A stretch of DNA of 64,000 bases from positions 62,001 through 126,000 of the forward strand of contig NZ_JANLCJ010000003.1 of assembly GCF_024979295.1 (NCBI RefSeq), written 5' to 3'. The first letter of the stretch is position 1. Each line of letters begins with the position of its first letter. The notes beneath the pieces are model-generated. The model had not been told where the DNA came from, did no database searches, and saw only the letters and a list, made by a program, of their open reading frames with translations. Made by a program: the position numbers and the translations under genes. The stretch comes from Herbiconiux daphne (GTDB taxonomy: Bacteria; Actinomycetota; Actinomycetes; Actinomycetales; Microbacteriaceae). Of the stretch, positions 43,494 through 52,624 are shown piece by piece.

Positions 43494-44387
43494 ATGGCCG
43501 AGCCACGCACGATCCTCATCGCCGGCGGCAGCGGGTTCATCGGAACCGAGCTCGCCGAGCAGCTGCGGGGCGACGGCCACACGGTGCTCATCCTCGTGCG
43601 CCGGCCCGCGCACGAGCCCACCGAGCGCACCTGGGACCCGGAGGCGGGCTGGATCAAGACGAGCCTCATCGACGAAGCGGATGTCGTGATCAACCTGTCC
43701 GGGGCCTCGATCTCACGCCTGCCGTGGACCCTGTCGTACAAGCGCGAGATCCTGCAGTCACGGGTGCAGGCCACCTCTACGCTCGCCGATGCGATCCTGC
43801 GGGCCGAGTCGCCGCCCGACGTGTTCATCAGCGGCTCGGCGGTGGGTTTCTACGGCAACCGGCCGGGCGAGGCGTTGACCGAAGGATCCGTCGCCGGGTC
43901 GGGGTTCCTCGCCAAGGTCGCCGACGCCTGGGAGAAGGCGGCGGCGCCGGCCGCGGCTCGCACCCGGGTGGTGCTCGTGCGCACCGGTCTCGTGGTGGGG
44001 GCCGGGGGCGGGGCGCTCAAGCCGCTCACCCTGCTCGCGAAAGCGGGCCTCGCCGGGCCGCTCGGGTCGGGTGAGCAGACCTGGCCCTGGATCAGCCTGC
44101 ACGACGAAGCAGCCGCCATCCGGCACCTGATCGACTCGAAACTCTCGGGGCCGGTCAACCTCGTGGGGCCTGAGCCGGTGGCCGCATCGGTCGTCGTGCG
44201 TGAGCTCGCCGACCACCTCAACCGGCCATACTGGCTGCCCGCTCCTGCTTGGGCGCTGCGCACCGCTCTGGCCGACGCCGGCAAAGACCTGCTGCTGGCC
44301 GACCAGGACGTCTCGAGCCAGAAGCTCACCGCCGACGGCTTCACGTTCAGCGAGCCGACGATCGAGAAGGCGCTGGCGCTGGTCTAG
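43494..44387 (+). CDS. TIGR01777 family epimerase/SDR protein
   Basis: A 297-aa extended short-chain dehydrogenase/reductase-like protein. NAD(P)-binding glycine motif AGGSGFIGTELAEQL; VINLSGASISRLPWT and ISGSAVGFYGNRPGEALTE are strong marks of the TIGR01777 family, which is homologous to the SulA-like cell division inhibitor group but has no fixed function. It follows the OsmC gene by 7 bp, so the two are probably co-transcribed. C-terminal DUF1731 region includes YWLPAPAWALRTAL. Confidence 0.92.
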   Translation: MAEPRTILIAGGSGFIGTELAEQLRGDGHTVLILVRRPAHEPTERTWDPEAGWIKTSLIDEADVVINLSGASISRLPWTLSYKREILQSRVQATSTLADAILRAESPPDVFISGSAVGFYGNRPGEALTEGSVAGSGFLAKVADAWEKAAAPAAARTRVVLVRTGLVVGAGGGALKPLTLLAKAGLAGPLGSGEQTWPWISLHDEAAAIRHLIDSKLSGPVNLVGPEPVAASVVVRELADHLNRPYWLPAPAWALRTALADAGKDLLLADQDVSSQKLTADGFTFSEPTIEKALALV

Positions 44388-44401
44388 GCGCCCTCTCGCT
44401 G

Positions 44402-44854
44402 CTAGGCGTGCCGCTCCCGCTCCCGCTCGAGGCGGATGGCGGTGCGCAGCGATTGGCGCGCACGGCGGCGGTCGCCCGAGGCGTCGTATGCCAGTCCGAG
44501 CCGGAACCAGGCCCGCCAGTCGGTCTCGTCGTGCTCCACCGCGTCGCGGTACTGGCCGAACTCGGCGTCGGCCGCCTCGCGCAGCGGGCGACCGCTCGCT
44601 CGCTTCGGCAGATCGTCGACGGGCAGCTCGCCCTCGCGCTCGAGCTGCTCGACGAGCTGCTGGGTGCGGAACCCGAACATCAACTCGCGCACGAGGGCCC
44701 AGGCGCCGACGAGCGGCAGGATGATCAGCGCCACCCCGATCGCGATGGCGATGGGCTCGCCCGTGAGCACGAACATCACGGCGCGCTGGCCGACCAGCAC
44801 CAGGTAGACCGCGAGCAGCACCGCCATCAGCAGTGCGGCGACGCGGCTCTTCAC
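44402..44854 (-). CDS. Two-helix membrane protein with C-terminal TPR-like repeat
   Basis: A 150-aa protein. Two N-terminal membrane helices (VAALLMAVLLAVYLVLVG and GVALIILPLVGAWALV) are followed by a helical cytoplasmic part with WRAWFRLGLAYDASGDRRRA, a tetratricopeptide-like unit. The GTG overlaps the dapB stop as GTGA. A small TPR membrane gene downstream of dapB is common in actinobacteria; its role is unknown. Confidence 0.82.
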   Translation of the reverse strand: MKSRVAALLMAVLLAVYLVLVGQRAVMFVLTGEPIAIAIGVALIILPLVGAWALVRELMFGFRTQQLVEQLEREGELPVDDLPKRASGRPLREAADAEFGQYRDAVEHDETDWRAWFRLGLAYDASGDRRRARQSLRTAIRLERERERHA

Positions 44855-45720
44855 GGGGTCACGCTCGTGGCGGTGGCCGCCTGACCCGAGACGTTCTCGG
44901 GCACGGCGGCACCATCGGCAGCAGCGTCGGCGGCAGCAGCGTCGGCGGGCTCGGCCGCAGACCGGCGGGAGGCGGCATCCGTCGACCCGGTGCCGAGGTC
45001 GATCAGGCGATCGAGGCCCACGATCACACCGCGGGCGGTCACGGCGGCGCGCAGGGCCACGGCGATGCCGGTCTCGTAGGCGCTCGGCGAGATGGTCTCG
45101 TGGGTGAGGGTGAGCACCTCGCCGGTGCCGCCGAACACGACGTCTTGGCGGGCGACCACACCGCCCAGGCGCAGGCTGTGGATCGGGATGCTCGCCACCT
45201 GCTGTCCGCGCGCCCGCTGGTCGGTGTGCGGGGCCGACACCGGGCCGATGCCCGCGCGTGCCGCGCCCATGAGCTCCGCCGTGCGCACGGCGGTGCCCGA
45301 CGGGGAGTCGACCTTGCCGGCGCTGTGGGCCTCGACGATCTCGATCGAGTCGTAGAAGCGCGCCGCCATGGTGGCGAACGAGGTCGCGAGCACCGAGCCG
45401 AGCGAGAAGTTCGGGATGATGACGACGCCGGTCTTCGGGGTGTCGCCGAGCGTGCGGCGCAGCGCCGTCGCCCGGTCGGCCGACCAGCCCGAGGTGCCCA
45501 CGAGCACGTTCTTGCCGTTCGCCACGGCGAAGTCGACGACCTTCTGGCTGACGCCCGGAACGGTCACGTCGACCACGAGGTCGGCGTCGAGCATCTCCTC
45601 GAGCGGAGTGGTCGAATCGAGCGAGGCCACGAGTTCGAACTCGGGCCACTCCCCGATCAGACGGGTGAAGAGGCTCCCCATCTTTCCGGTCGATCCGACG
45701 ATGGCAACCTTCGTAGTCAT
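44851..45720 (-). CDS. dapB: 4-Hydroxy-tetrahydrodipicolinate reductase
   Basis: Lysine/diaminopimelate pathway enzyme reducing the DapA product with NAD(P)H. GSTGKMGSLFTRLI binds the nucleotide, VGTSGWSADR and IIPNFSLGSVLATSF are family segments, and VEAHSAGKVDSPSGTA is the catalytic loop. In that loop the usual HH pair is His-Ser; the first His, the one generally held catalytic, is kept. At 289 aa it exceeds the usual ~245 because of an Ala-rich tail of about 40 residues. It is coupled to the TPR gene by a GTGA overlap. Confidence 0.94.
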   Translation of the reverse strand: MTTKVAIVGSTGKMGSLFTRLIGEWPEFELVASLDSTTPLEEMLDADLVVDVTVPGVSQKVVDFAVANGKNVLVGTSGWSADRATALRRTLGDTPKTGVVIIPNFSLGSVLATSFATMAARFYDSIEIVEAHSAGKVDSPSGTAVRTAELMGAARAGIGPVSAPHTDQRARGQQVASIPIHSLRLGGVVARQDVVFGGTGEVLTLTHETISPSAYETGIAVALRAAVTARGVIVGLDRLIDLGTGSTDAASRRSAAEPADAAAADAAADGAAVPENVSGQAATATSVTP

Positions 45721-45758
45721 CCCTCCAATCTACCGGGGTCAGCGGGCGGTCGGGCTTT

Positions 45759-45764
45759 TAGGCT
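45759..45764 (+). promoter_or_regulatory. Candidate -10 element (TAGGCT) of the GNAT gene
   Basis: TAGGCT, six bases, then the ATG of the acetyltransferase gene, identical in sequence and spacing to the def promoter at 20236. Confidence 0.55.
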
Positions 45765-45770
45765 GGACCC

Positions 45771-46244
45771 ATGCGCATCCGACCAGGCGACGTCACCGCC
45801 GCCCCCGAACGGGCCCTGCTCGACGACTACTTCGCCTTCCGCGCCGCTGCGTTCCCCTCAGACGGCAGCCCCTACGCGGTCACCTATCCCGATCCGGCCG
45901 CGTTCGCGGGCGGCAACGGTGTCTTCCTGGTGGTCGAAGACGACGGGGGCGCGCTCGTGGGGGCCGGCGGCATCCGGATGCTTGCCACCGACGATCCCGC
46001 AACGGTGCGCTTCGAGGTGAAGCACGTCTGGCTCGCGCCCGAGACCCGCGGACGGGGCTGGGCCACCGACCTCATGAACGACCTCGAGGCCCGCGCGCGC
46101 GCTTTCGGCGCCACCGAACTCGTGCTCGACACCCACGACACCCTCACGGCGGCCGCCCGCCTCTACACGCGCCTCGGCTTTGAGCCCACCGCCCCCTACA
46201 ACACCAACCCCAACGCCACCCGCTGGTACCGCAAACCCCTGTAG
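45771..46244 (+). CDS. GNAT family N-acetyltransferase
   Basis: A 157-aa acetyl-CoA-dependent acetyltransferase. The pyrophosphate-binding loop is in VWLAPETRGRGWATDLMNDL, and TAAARLYTRLGFEPT is the typical C-terminal motif B. The acceptor is unknown. It is monocistronic, divergent from dapB, apparently leaderless, and ends at a strong hairpin shared with the convergent phosphatase gene. Confidence 0.9.
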   Translation: MRIRPGDVTAAPERALLDDYFAFRAAAFPSDGSPYAVTYPDPAAFAGGNGVFLVVEDDGGALVGAGGIRMLATDDPATVRFEVKHVWLAPETRGRGWATDLMNDLEARARAFGATELVLDTHDTLTAAARLYTRLGFEPTAPYNTNPNATRWYRKPL

Positions 46245-46254
46245 CCAAGCCTCA

Positions 46255-46289
46255 AGCTGAATGCGGCGGCGTGTACGTCGCATTCAGCT
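46255..46289. terminator. 14-bp hairpin between convergent GNAT and phosphatase genes
   Basis: AGCTGAATGCGGCG (46255-46268) pairs with CGTCGCATTCAGCT (46276-46289) with one G-T pair and a 7-base loop. It lies 11 bp after the GNAT stop and is likely a shared bidirectional terminator, although no U-tract is clear. Confidence 0.75.
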
Positions 46290-46357
46290 CGTGAGGGCGG
46301 CCAGCACGAGGGCAGCCGCTACGTCACCGCACCAGGCGCCGCAGAGGCGGCGGCGCC

Positions 46358-46960
46358 TTAATATGGCTGCGGGTCGTTCACTCCGGTGCGGAGTTCTACC
46401 GGAAGGTGGCCGAGGTCGTTGTGGGCGACGAGTTCGGGCAGTCGTCCGGCCTTGAAGCGGATGATCGTGAGCCCGCAGTGCGCCTGGTTCAGCCCCACCC
46501 ATCGCCACTCGGGCGAGTCGACGGCCTCGCGCACGAACCACGCGATCACGAAGTTGTGGGTGATCAGCAGGTCGTGGGTGGTGGCGCGCGACGGGGTCAG
46601 GAACTCGGCCACGGCATCCGCCATCTGGGCCCGGCCGGCCTCGACCTCGTCGTCGGTGACGGAGTTGAAGAAGGGTTCGAAGGTGTGCGGCATCTGGGGC
46701 GAGTAGCCCGTGGGCACGCAGTCGAACAGCAGCGCGCTCGGTTTGGGGTCGAGGGCGGGCAGGTGCTCCGACATGATGCGGGCGGTCTGCTCGGCGCGCT
46801 GCAGGGGCGAGTGCCAGACGTTGTCGAACGGCACGCCGCCGAGGCGGTCGGCGATCAGCCGGGCCTGACGCTGCCCGCGCGGGGAGAGCGGGCCGTCGTC
46901 GACGCCGTGCTCGGCATCGAGCTGCTCGCCGTGGCGCACGAGGTAGAGCGTGTGACCCAT
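46358..46960 (-). CDS. Histidine phosphatase family protein
   Basis: A 200-aa phosphoglycerate-mutase-like phosphatase. The phospho-acceptor His is in LYLVRHGEQ at the N-terminus, with SPLQRAEQTARIM and the second catalytic His in LLITHNFVIAWFV. The substrate is unknown. The ATG overlaps the M16 peptidase stop by one base, indicating coupling. Confidence 0.9.
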   Translation of the reverse strand: MGHTLYLVRHGEQLDAEHGVDDGPLSPRGQRQARLIADRLGGVPFDNVWHSPLQRAEQTARIMSEHLPALDPKPSALLFDCVPTGYSPQMPHTFEPFFNSVTDDEVEAGRAQMADAVAEFLTPSRATTHDLLITHNFVIAWFVREAVDSPEWRWVGLNQAHCGLTIIRFKAGRLPELVAHNDLGHLPVELRTGVNDPQPY

Positions 46961-48321
46961 CAGACCTGCACCGCCGTGCGGAACGCGTCGTCGTCGATCG
47001 GCCCGACGGCCGCGATGCTCACCGGTTGCGCCGCGAGCTCCTGGGCGAGCTCCTGCACGTCGTCGCGGGTGACCTCCATCAGCCGGCGCACGCTCTCGTC
47101 GAGGTCGATGAACTCCCCCAGCGTCAGCTCCGAGCGGCCGAGCCGCGACATCCGCGTGTCGCTGTCTTCGAGGGCGAGGGCGGCCGAGCCCGACAGCTGG
47201 CCGTGGGCTCGGGAGAGCTCGTCGTCGCTGATGCCGTGGTCGGCGAGGCGCTGCAGTTCGCTCAGCATCAGTTCGCTGACGGTGCCTTCGCGCCCGGGCG
47301 TGCACCCGGCGTACATGCTGAAGATGCCGGCATCCGAGTAGCTCGGGGCGTAGGAGTAGACCGAATAGGCGAGCCCTCGCTTCTCGCGGATCTCCTGGAA
47401 CAGCCGCGACGACATGCCGCCGCCGAACGCCGAGTTGAGCACGGCCATCGTGGTGCGCCGGTCGTCGGTGGCGACGAGCCCGGGTAGCCCGAGCATCACG
47501 CTCGCCTGCTCGGTGGGCTTGGTGGTGACCGAGAGCGGGCGACCGGATGCCAGCTCCGCCGGCTGCACGGAGCGGCGTGCTCGGGGCACGGCGGCCACAT
47601 CGAGGTTCCACCCGGATGTCTGAAGCGCAGCGGTCACCGCGGCCACCAGCTCATCGTGGTCGACGGCCCCCGCGGCCGTGACCACCACGTCGTTGGGGCG
47701 GTAGGAGGCGACATAGTGCTCCCACACGGCGTCTCGGGTGACGGCGCGGATGGTGTCGGGGGTGCCGCCGACCGGCCGCCCGAGGGGATGATCGCCGAGC
47801 ACGGCCTCGAACAGCCGCTCGCCGACGAGGTCGGTGGGGTCGTCTTCGGCCATCGCGAGTTCTTCGAGGATGACGCCACGCTCGGTCTCGAACTCGACCG
47901 GGTCGATCAGCGACGAGGTGAGCATGTCGGCGATCACGGTGACCGCCATGGGCAGGTCGGCGTCACGCACCTTCGCGTAGTAGCAGGTGTACTCCTTCGA
48001 CGTGACAGCGTTGTGCTCGCCGCCGACCGAGTCGAACGAGATGGCGATGTCGAGCGCCGTGCGGCTCGGGGTGCCCTTGAAGAGCAGGTGCTCGAGAAAG
48101 TGGGTGGAGCCGTAGTGCGACGGCGAGCCGGGGCTGGCACCCTGTTCGTCGCGCGAACCGGCGGCGACCCAGTAGCCGATGGTGGCGCTTCGGCTGCCGG
48201 GAATGTGCTCGGTGAGGATGCGCACTCCACTCGGCAGGATGGTTCGCCGCACCAATCCATCGGCGACGGTGCCGATCGAGAGCTCGGGAAGGTCGAGGGG
48301 AAGTGCAACGGCGCCATTCAT
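46960..48321 (-). CDS. M16 family zinc metallopeptidase
   Basis: A 453-aa inverzincin protease. The inverted zinc motif HxxEH is His74-Phe-Leu-Glu77-His78 in STHFLEHLLFKGT, with a downstream ligand Glu in RGVILEELAMAEDD. The C-terminal half is the inactive repeat typical of this single-chain class. Orthologues normally follow pnp directly in actinobacteria; here a hypothetical gene lies between. It is coupled to the phosphatase gene. Confidence 0.94.
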   Translation of the reverse strand: MNGAVALPLDLPELSIGTVADGLVRRTILPSGVRILTEHIPGSRSATIGYWVAAGSRDEQGASPGSPSHYGSTHFLEHLLFKGTPSRTALDIAISFDSVGGEHNAVTSKEYTCYYAKVRDADLPMAVTVIADMLTSSLIDPVEFETERGVILEELAMAEDDPTDLVGERLFEAVLGDHPLGRPVGGTPDTIRAVTRDAVWEHYVASYRPNDVVVTAAGAVDHDELVAAVTAALQTSGWNLDVAAVPRARRSVQPAELASGRPLSVTTKPTEQASVMLGLPGLVATDDRRTTMAVLNSAFGGGMSSRLFQEIREKRGLAYSVYSYAPSYSDAGIFSMYAGCTPGREGTVSELMLSELQRLADHGISDDELSRAHGQLSGSAALALEDSDTRMSRLGRSELTLGEFIDLDESVRRLMEVTRDDVQELAQELAAQPVSIAAVGPIDDDAFRTAVQV

Positions 48322-48341
48322 CGTTGCCCACCTTAGTGTCC

Positions 48342-49202
48342 CTAGCCTGGTGAAGCTGGGGACTCACCGCACGCGCCGGGAACGGATGCCTGCCCCAGTG
48401 GCGCTGGAGAGAAGCGCACCGTCCAGCCATCGGCCCATCGCATATCGACGACGGCTTCGCCATCCGCGTCGACCCTTCGCTTGCCGGAAACCGGAGGGTC
48501 GCAATGGACGAGATAGCCCGGCCTCATCCAGAAATGATCGACGAGGTCGCCGACTTGCACGAAGGGACCCCACGCCTCGAGACCGGGAACCCCGAGTCCG
48601 CCGAGCACGTCGATGAAGCGGGCGTCGCAGAGGTCGTTCACGGAGCGGACGTCTCGGTACTCGAACCAATCAGCCGGTATGTCGGCCTCGAGCTGGCGCA
48701 GGATGTTGTCGTCCCAGCGCAGAACCGTGTGTGCGAACGTGGCACCCAAGTAGCACCTCTCCAAGAGGGACTGTCCGAGAAACCGCTCTGCGTTAACGTA
48801 TACCCGGCTCCAAAGGGCAAGCTCGGGTGCATTGAGGCGATGCCGCGGAAGTGCGGCGGCCGGATTGCGCGCTTGAGAACTGAGTTGAGCCGCGACATCG
48901 TCGACGAGCACTGCCGATATCTGCCGTTCGGCGTCCTCGTCGGCCGGCGCACGCCTCAGGCCCAACGCATCGTCATGAAGCAACGGGATCAGGCCGACGG
49001 CGAACGCGCCCGCCCGAGGCGACGGTACCGCGATGACGTACTCCGGATCGCGACCGTAGCAGGCGCGGTAGGCGCCCCTGAGGGCGGCCGCCGCGGCAAT
49101 CCGAGAGGGTGGCCTCGGCCGGAGCACGAGCGATTCGAAGGTACCCAGCACTAAGCGGATGACGTCGTCTGCAAACACCGAGGAGGGTGGCGTAGCTGAC
49201 AT
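48342..49202 (-). CDS. Hypothetical protein inserted between pnp and the M16 peptidase gene
   Basis: A 286-aa cytoplasmic-looking protein without signal peptide or membrane helices. Not confidently recognised; a loose resemblance to DUF6745-type proteins is seen in AVPSPRAGAFAVGLIPL and in the C-terminal CDPPVSGKRR...RWADGWTVRF pattern, but this is from memory and weak. It contains several Trp/Tyr-rich stretches (ADWFEYRDVRSVNDLCDARF). Codon use is less GC-extreme than in pnp or the peptidase, with runs such as TTAACGTATACC, suggesting acquisition. It has its own AT-rich upstream segment and no clear ribosome-binding site. Confidence 0.75.
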   Translation of the reverse strand: MSATPPSSVFADDVIRLVLGTFESLVLRPRPPSRIAAAAALRGAYRACYGRDPEYVIAVPSPRAGAFAVGLIPLLHDDALGLRRAPADEDAERQISAVLVDDVAAQLSSQARNPAAALPRHRLNAPELALWSRVYVNAERFLGQSLLERCYLGATFAHTVLRWDDNILRQLEADIPADWFEYRDVRSVNDLCDARFIDVLGGLGVPGLEAWGPFVQVGDLVDHFWMRPGYLVHCDPPVSGKRRVDADGEAVVDMRWADGWTVRFSPAPLGQASVPGACGESPASPG

Positions 49203-49232
49203 ATTCTCATTCTTTCACAGGAGGGCGAACGA

Positions 49233-49269
49233 CGGATGCCCGCCCCACACGTGGTGGAACGGGCATCCG
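49233..49269 (-). terminator. Hairpin downstream of pnp
   Basis: CGGATGCCCG (49233-49242) and CGGGCATCCG (49260-49269) are perfect 10-bp complements; the 17-base loop contains CCAC/GTGG, which can pair inside it. It lies 27 bp after the pnp stop and before the start of the hypothetical gene, so it probably ends or attenuates pnp transcription. The tail is only weakly T-rich. Confidence 0.7.
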
Positions 49270-49296
49270 TTTGCGTAGCGGAACTACGCAGCGCTA

Positions 49297-51588
49297 TCAG
49301 CCTTCGGCCGGCTCCGTGGGGCCCTCGCTGTGAGCAGCGGAACCCTCGGTGTCGGCGGCCTCGGCGAGCACCGGAGCGAGCGACAGCTTTCCGCGGTCGT
49401 CGATCTTGGTGATCTCGACCAGGATCTTCTGGCCGACGCCGAGCACGTCTTCGACGTTCTCGACTCGCTTGCCACCGGCGAGCTTGCGCACCTCGGAGAT
49501 GTGCAGCAGACCGTCTTTGCCGGGCAGGAGCGAGATGAACGCGCCGAACGTGGCGAGCTTGACGACGGTTCCGAGGAACTGTTCGCCGATCTCGGGGTTC
49601 TGCGGGTTCGCGATCGCGTTGACCTGCTGACGGGCCGCCTCGGCGGAGGGGCCGTCGACGGCGCCGATGTAGACGGTGCCGTCTTCTTCGATCGAGATGT
49701 CGGCGCCGGTCTCGTCTTGGATGGCGTTGATCGTCTTGCCCTTCGGGCCGATCAGCTCGCCGATCTTGTCGACGGGAATCTGCACCGAGATAACGCGGGG
49801 CGCGGTCGGGGCCATCTCGTCGGGGGCGTCGATCGCGGCGTTGATCACGTTGAGGATCGCGTCGCGAGCGGCCTTCGCCTGCTTGAGGGCACCGTCGAGC
49901 ACGTTCGTCGGGATGCCGTCGAGCTTGGTGTCGAGCTGGATCGCCGTGACGAACTCGCTCGTGCCGGCGACCTTGAAGTCCATGTCGCCGAGGGCGTCTT
50001 CGGCGCCGAGGATGTCGGTGAGTGCCGCGTAGCGCGTCTCGCCGTCGACCTCGTCGGAGACCAGACCCATCGCGATGCCGGCGACCGGGGCGCGCAGCGG
50101 CACACCGGCGTTGAGCAGCGACAGGGTCGAGGCGCAGACGGAACCCATCGAGGTGGAGCCGTTCGACCCGAGGGCCTCGGACACCTGACGGATGGCGTAG
50201 GGGAACTCCTCACGCGAGGGCAGCACCGGCACGAGCGCGCGCTCGGCCAGGAAGCCGTGCCCGATCTCGCGACGCTTCGGCGAACCCACGCGGCCGGTCT
50301 CACCGGTCGAGTAGGGCGGGAAGTTGTAGTGGTGCAGGTAGCGCTTCTTCGTGATCGGGCTCAGCGAGTCGATCTGCTGCTCCATCTTCAGCATGTTCAG
50401 CGTGGTGACGCCCAGGATCTGGGTCTCGCCGCGCTGGAAGATGGCCGAGCCGTGCACGCGCGGGATGACCGCGACCTCGGCGTCGAGCGGCCGGATGTCA
50501 GCGAGCCCGCGACCGTCGATGCGCACGCCGTCGCGCAGGATGCGACCGCGAACGACCACCTTGGTGACCGACTTGTAGGCGGCGGAGACCATCGGCGGCA
50601 CGTCGCCACCGAGCTCACCGGCGTCGACCTTGGCCTGGATGGCGGCCTTGACGCGCTCTTTCAGCGCGTCGTCGGCATCCTGGCGCTCGATCTTGTCGGC
50701 GATCTGGTAGACCGCGACGAGCTCGTCGTAGGCGACCTCGGCGACCGCGTCGTAGGCAGCCTGGGTGTAGGGCAGGAAGATCGGGTACTCCTGCACGGCC
50801 TTGGCGGCCTGTGCAGCGAGCGACTTCTGCGCCTCGACGAGCTGCTTGATGAAGGGCTTGGCGGCCTCGAGGCCCTCGGCCACGACGGCCTCGTTGGGCT
50901 TCGTGGCGCCGGCCTTGATGAGGTTCCAGCTGTTCTCGGTGGCCTCGGCCTCGACCATCATGATCGCGACGTCCTCGTTGCCGTGCTTGTCGGTGACGAC
51001 ACGGCCGGCGACGACGAGGTCGAAGACGGCCTCTTCGAGCTGCGAGTACTTCGGGAACACGATCCACTGGTCGGGCTCGGAGCCGTAGCCGGGCATGAGC
51101 GCGAGGCGCACGCCGCCGATCGGGCCGGAGAACGGCACGCCGGAGATCTGCGACGACGCGGAGGCCGCGTTGATGGCGAGCGAGTCGTAGAACTCGTCGG
51201 GCGCGATCGACAGCACCGTGATGACGACCTGAACCTCGTTGCGGAGGCCGGTGACGAACGACGGGCGCAGCGGCCGGTCGATCAGACGGCAGACCAGGAT
51301 CGCCTCGGTCGAGGGGCGGCCCTCACGACGGAAGAACGAACCGGGGATCTTGCCGGCGGCGTAGGAACGCTCTTCGACGTCGATCGTCAGCGGGAAGAAG
51401 TCGAAGTTGTCTTTCGGGTGCTTACCGATGCTCGTGGCGGAGAGCAGCATGGTCTCTTCGTCGAGGTAAGCGGCAACGGCGCCCTGGGCCTGCTGCGCGA
51501 GGCGGCCGGCTTCGAAGCGAACGGTGCGGGTGCCGTACTTGCCGTTGTCGAGAACGGCTTCGGCGAATTTGATTTCAGGACCTTCCAA
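49297..51588 (-). CDS. pnp: Polyribonucleotide nucleotidyltransferase
   Basis: 3'-5' phosphorolytic exoribonuclease. The 763-aa protein has two RNase PH domains ([20 protein letters not shown] in the first, [18 protein letters not shown] in the second, catalytic half). A KH domain ([19 protein letters not shown]) and an S1 domain ([20 protein letters not shown]) follow. A TTG start at 51588 with AAAGGAG nine bases upstream fits the family N-terminus [16 protein letters not shown]. The gene normally follows rpsO directly; here about 7.7 kb separate them. Confidence 0.97.
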   Translation of the reverse strand: MEGPEIKFAEAVLDNGKYGTRTVRFEAGRLAQQAQGAVAAYLDEETMLLSATSIGKHPKDNFDFFPLTIDVEERSYAAGKIPGSFFRREGRPSTEAILVCRLIDRPLRPSFVTGLRNEVQVVITVLSIAPDEFYDSLAINAASASSQISGVPFSGPIGGVRLALMPGYGSEPDQWIVFPKYSQLEEAVFDLVVAGRVVTDKHGNEDVAIMMVEAEATENSWNLIKAGATKPNEAVVAEGLEAAKPFIKQLVEAQKSLAAQAAKAVQEYPIFLPYTQAAYDAVAEVAYDELVAVYQIADKIERQDADDALKERVKAAIQAKVDAGELGGDVPPMVSAAYKSVTKVVVRGRILRDGVRIDGRGLADIRPLDAEVAVIPRVHGSAIFQRGETQILGVTTLNMLKMEQQIDSLSPITKKRYLHHYNFPPYSTGETGRVGSPKRREIGHGFLAERALVPVLPSREEFPYAIRQVSEALGSNGSTSMGSVCASTLSLLNAGVPLRAPVAGIAMGLVSDEVDGETRYAALTDILGAEDALGDMDFKVAGTSEFVTAIQLDTKLDGIPTNVLDGALKQAKAARDAILNVINAAIDAPDEMAPTAPRVISVQIPVDKIGELIGPKGKTINAIQDETGADISIEEDGTVYIGAVDGPSAEAARQQVNAIANPQNPEIGEQFLGTVVKLATFGAFISLLPGKDGLLHISEVRKLAGGKRVENVEDVLGVGQKILVEITKIDDRGKLSLAPVLAEAADTEGSAAHSEGPTEPAEG

Positions 51589-51644
51589 GAGGTCTTTCTC
51601 CTTTGTTTAGCGTCTTGCTCTTTGTCGACACAGCCCCGTGTGGG

Positions 51645-51674
51645 CATGCGACTCCTCGCGTGGGAGCAGGCATG
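51645..51674 (-). promoter_or_regulatory. Imperfect hairpin in the pnp 5' leader
   Basis: CATGC(GA)CTCC and GGAG(CA)GGCATG can pair around TCGCGTG about 60 bp upstream of the pnp start. In other bacteria pnp controls its own mRNA through leader hairpins. Whether this stem does so is a guess. The 287-bp gap 51589-51875 otherwise holds the hairpin at 51761-51788 and no gene I can support. Confidence 0.3.
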
Positions 51675-51760
51675 ACGGCAGGCGAAACGAGCCGATACGT
51701 GTGTTGAAGGGCGACGCTGTGACTTAACACATTGCTGGCCACCAGTAGAAGACCTCCGGA

Positions 51761-51788
51761 TGCCGCACCCGCATCTCTGCGGGCGGCA
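51761..51788 (-). terminator. GC-rich hairpin after the phenolic-lipid block
   Basis: TGCCG-CA-CCCGCA pairs with TGCGGG-CGGCA around the loop TCTC, 11 bp with a two-base bulge. On the minus strand it lies about 90 bp after the stop of the membrane protein gene and before pnp, so it likely separates the two transcripts. Confidence 0.6.
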
Positions 51789-51875
51789 ATCGGAAATCCA
51801 CCACCGAGGACCAGCTTCCTGCCAGCCTGCTCTCAACCAGCCCATCCTATCAGGCGGGAGGGTCAGAGCCGAGGA

Positions 51876-52595
51876 TCACCCAGGTTGTTCACTCCGGGCG
51901 CGTCGCAGCGGGGGCAGAGCGATCTTGACCGTGAAGCGCGGAGCGGCGCCCTCGACGGTCACCGGCGCCTGCACGGCCGCGCGCTGCTTGGCGAGGCGCT
52001 GCAGTTCGGGGTCGAGCGCGGCTCCGAAGTCGCGCGGCAGGAACCCGGCCCGGTAGAGCCGCCCGTCGCCGGCCACCAGGTCGACGGCGACGCGCAGTTC
52101 GCGCCCGAGCCAGCGGCTGGCATCCGGTGTCAGCACGGCCGTGAGCCCGCCCACGGTCTTCGCCTGGGCGGCGTCGATCGAGGTCTGGTGCCGGCGTGTC
52201 TCGTCGACGGGCACCAGCACCTCGGCGGTCGGGGTGTCGTTCGTGACGTCGTTCGTGGTGGTGCGGCCGGTGCCGGTGCTGGTGCGGTCGGTGCCGGTGT
52301 CGTCGGTGCCGGTGTCGTCAGGGCCGCGACCGGCGTCGGCGGCCGGCACGAGCGCGACACCGTCGAGGCTGCGGCGGCTGTTCTCGCTGTCGCGGCCCGA
52401 GGGCAGGAAGAGCGGAACGATCAGCAGCAGCGCGAACCCTACGGCGAGCACCAGCAGCACGATCGCCAGCACGGGGCCGACGACCGGCCAGTCGGCGCGG
52501 GTGACGACGTTGGCCACGATGGCGAGCAGCAGCACCATCGCGAGCTGGAACGTCTCCCAGCGCCAGATCGGCTTCCACTTGCGCTTCTCGTTCAT
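51876..52595 (-). CDS. Membrane-anchored hypothetical protein with Thr/Asp-rich linker
   Basis: A 239-aa protein without a family I can name. Two membrane helices near the N-terminus (LAMVLLLAIVANVV and VLAIVLLVLAVGFALLLIV) are followed by a linker of repeated DDTGT/DRTST units (residues ~95-120) and a soluble C-terminal domain (VDLVAGDGRLYRAGFLPRDF). The start ATG follows AGGGG. It is 29 bp downstream of the FAD monooxygenase and may belong to the same transcript. Confidence 0.7.
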   Translation of the reverse strand: MNEKRKWKPIWRWETFQLAMVLLLAIVANVVTRADWPVVGPVLAIVLLVLAVGFALLLIVPLFLPSGRDSENSRRSLDGVALVPAADAGRGPDDTGTDDTGTDRTSTGTGRTTTNDVTNDTPTAEVLVPVDETRRHQTSIDAAQAKTVGGLTAVLTPDASRWLGRELRVAVDLVAGDGRLYRAGFLPRDFGAALDPELQRLAKQRAAVQAPVTVEGAAPRFTVKIALPPLRRARSEQPG

Positions 52596-52624
52596 GCCCC
52601 TAGTCTGCCGTGCCGTTCTTCGAC

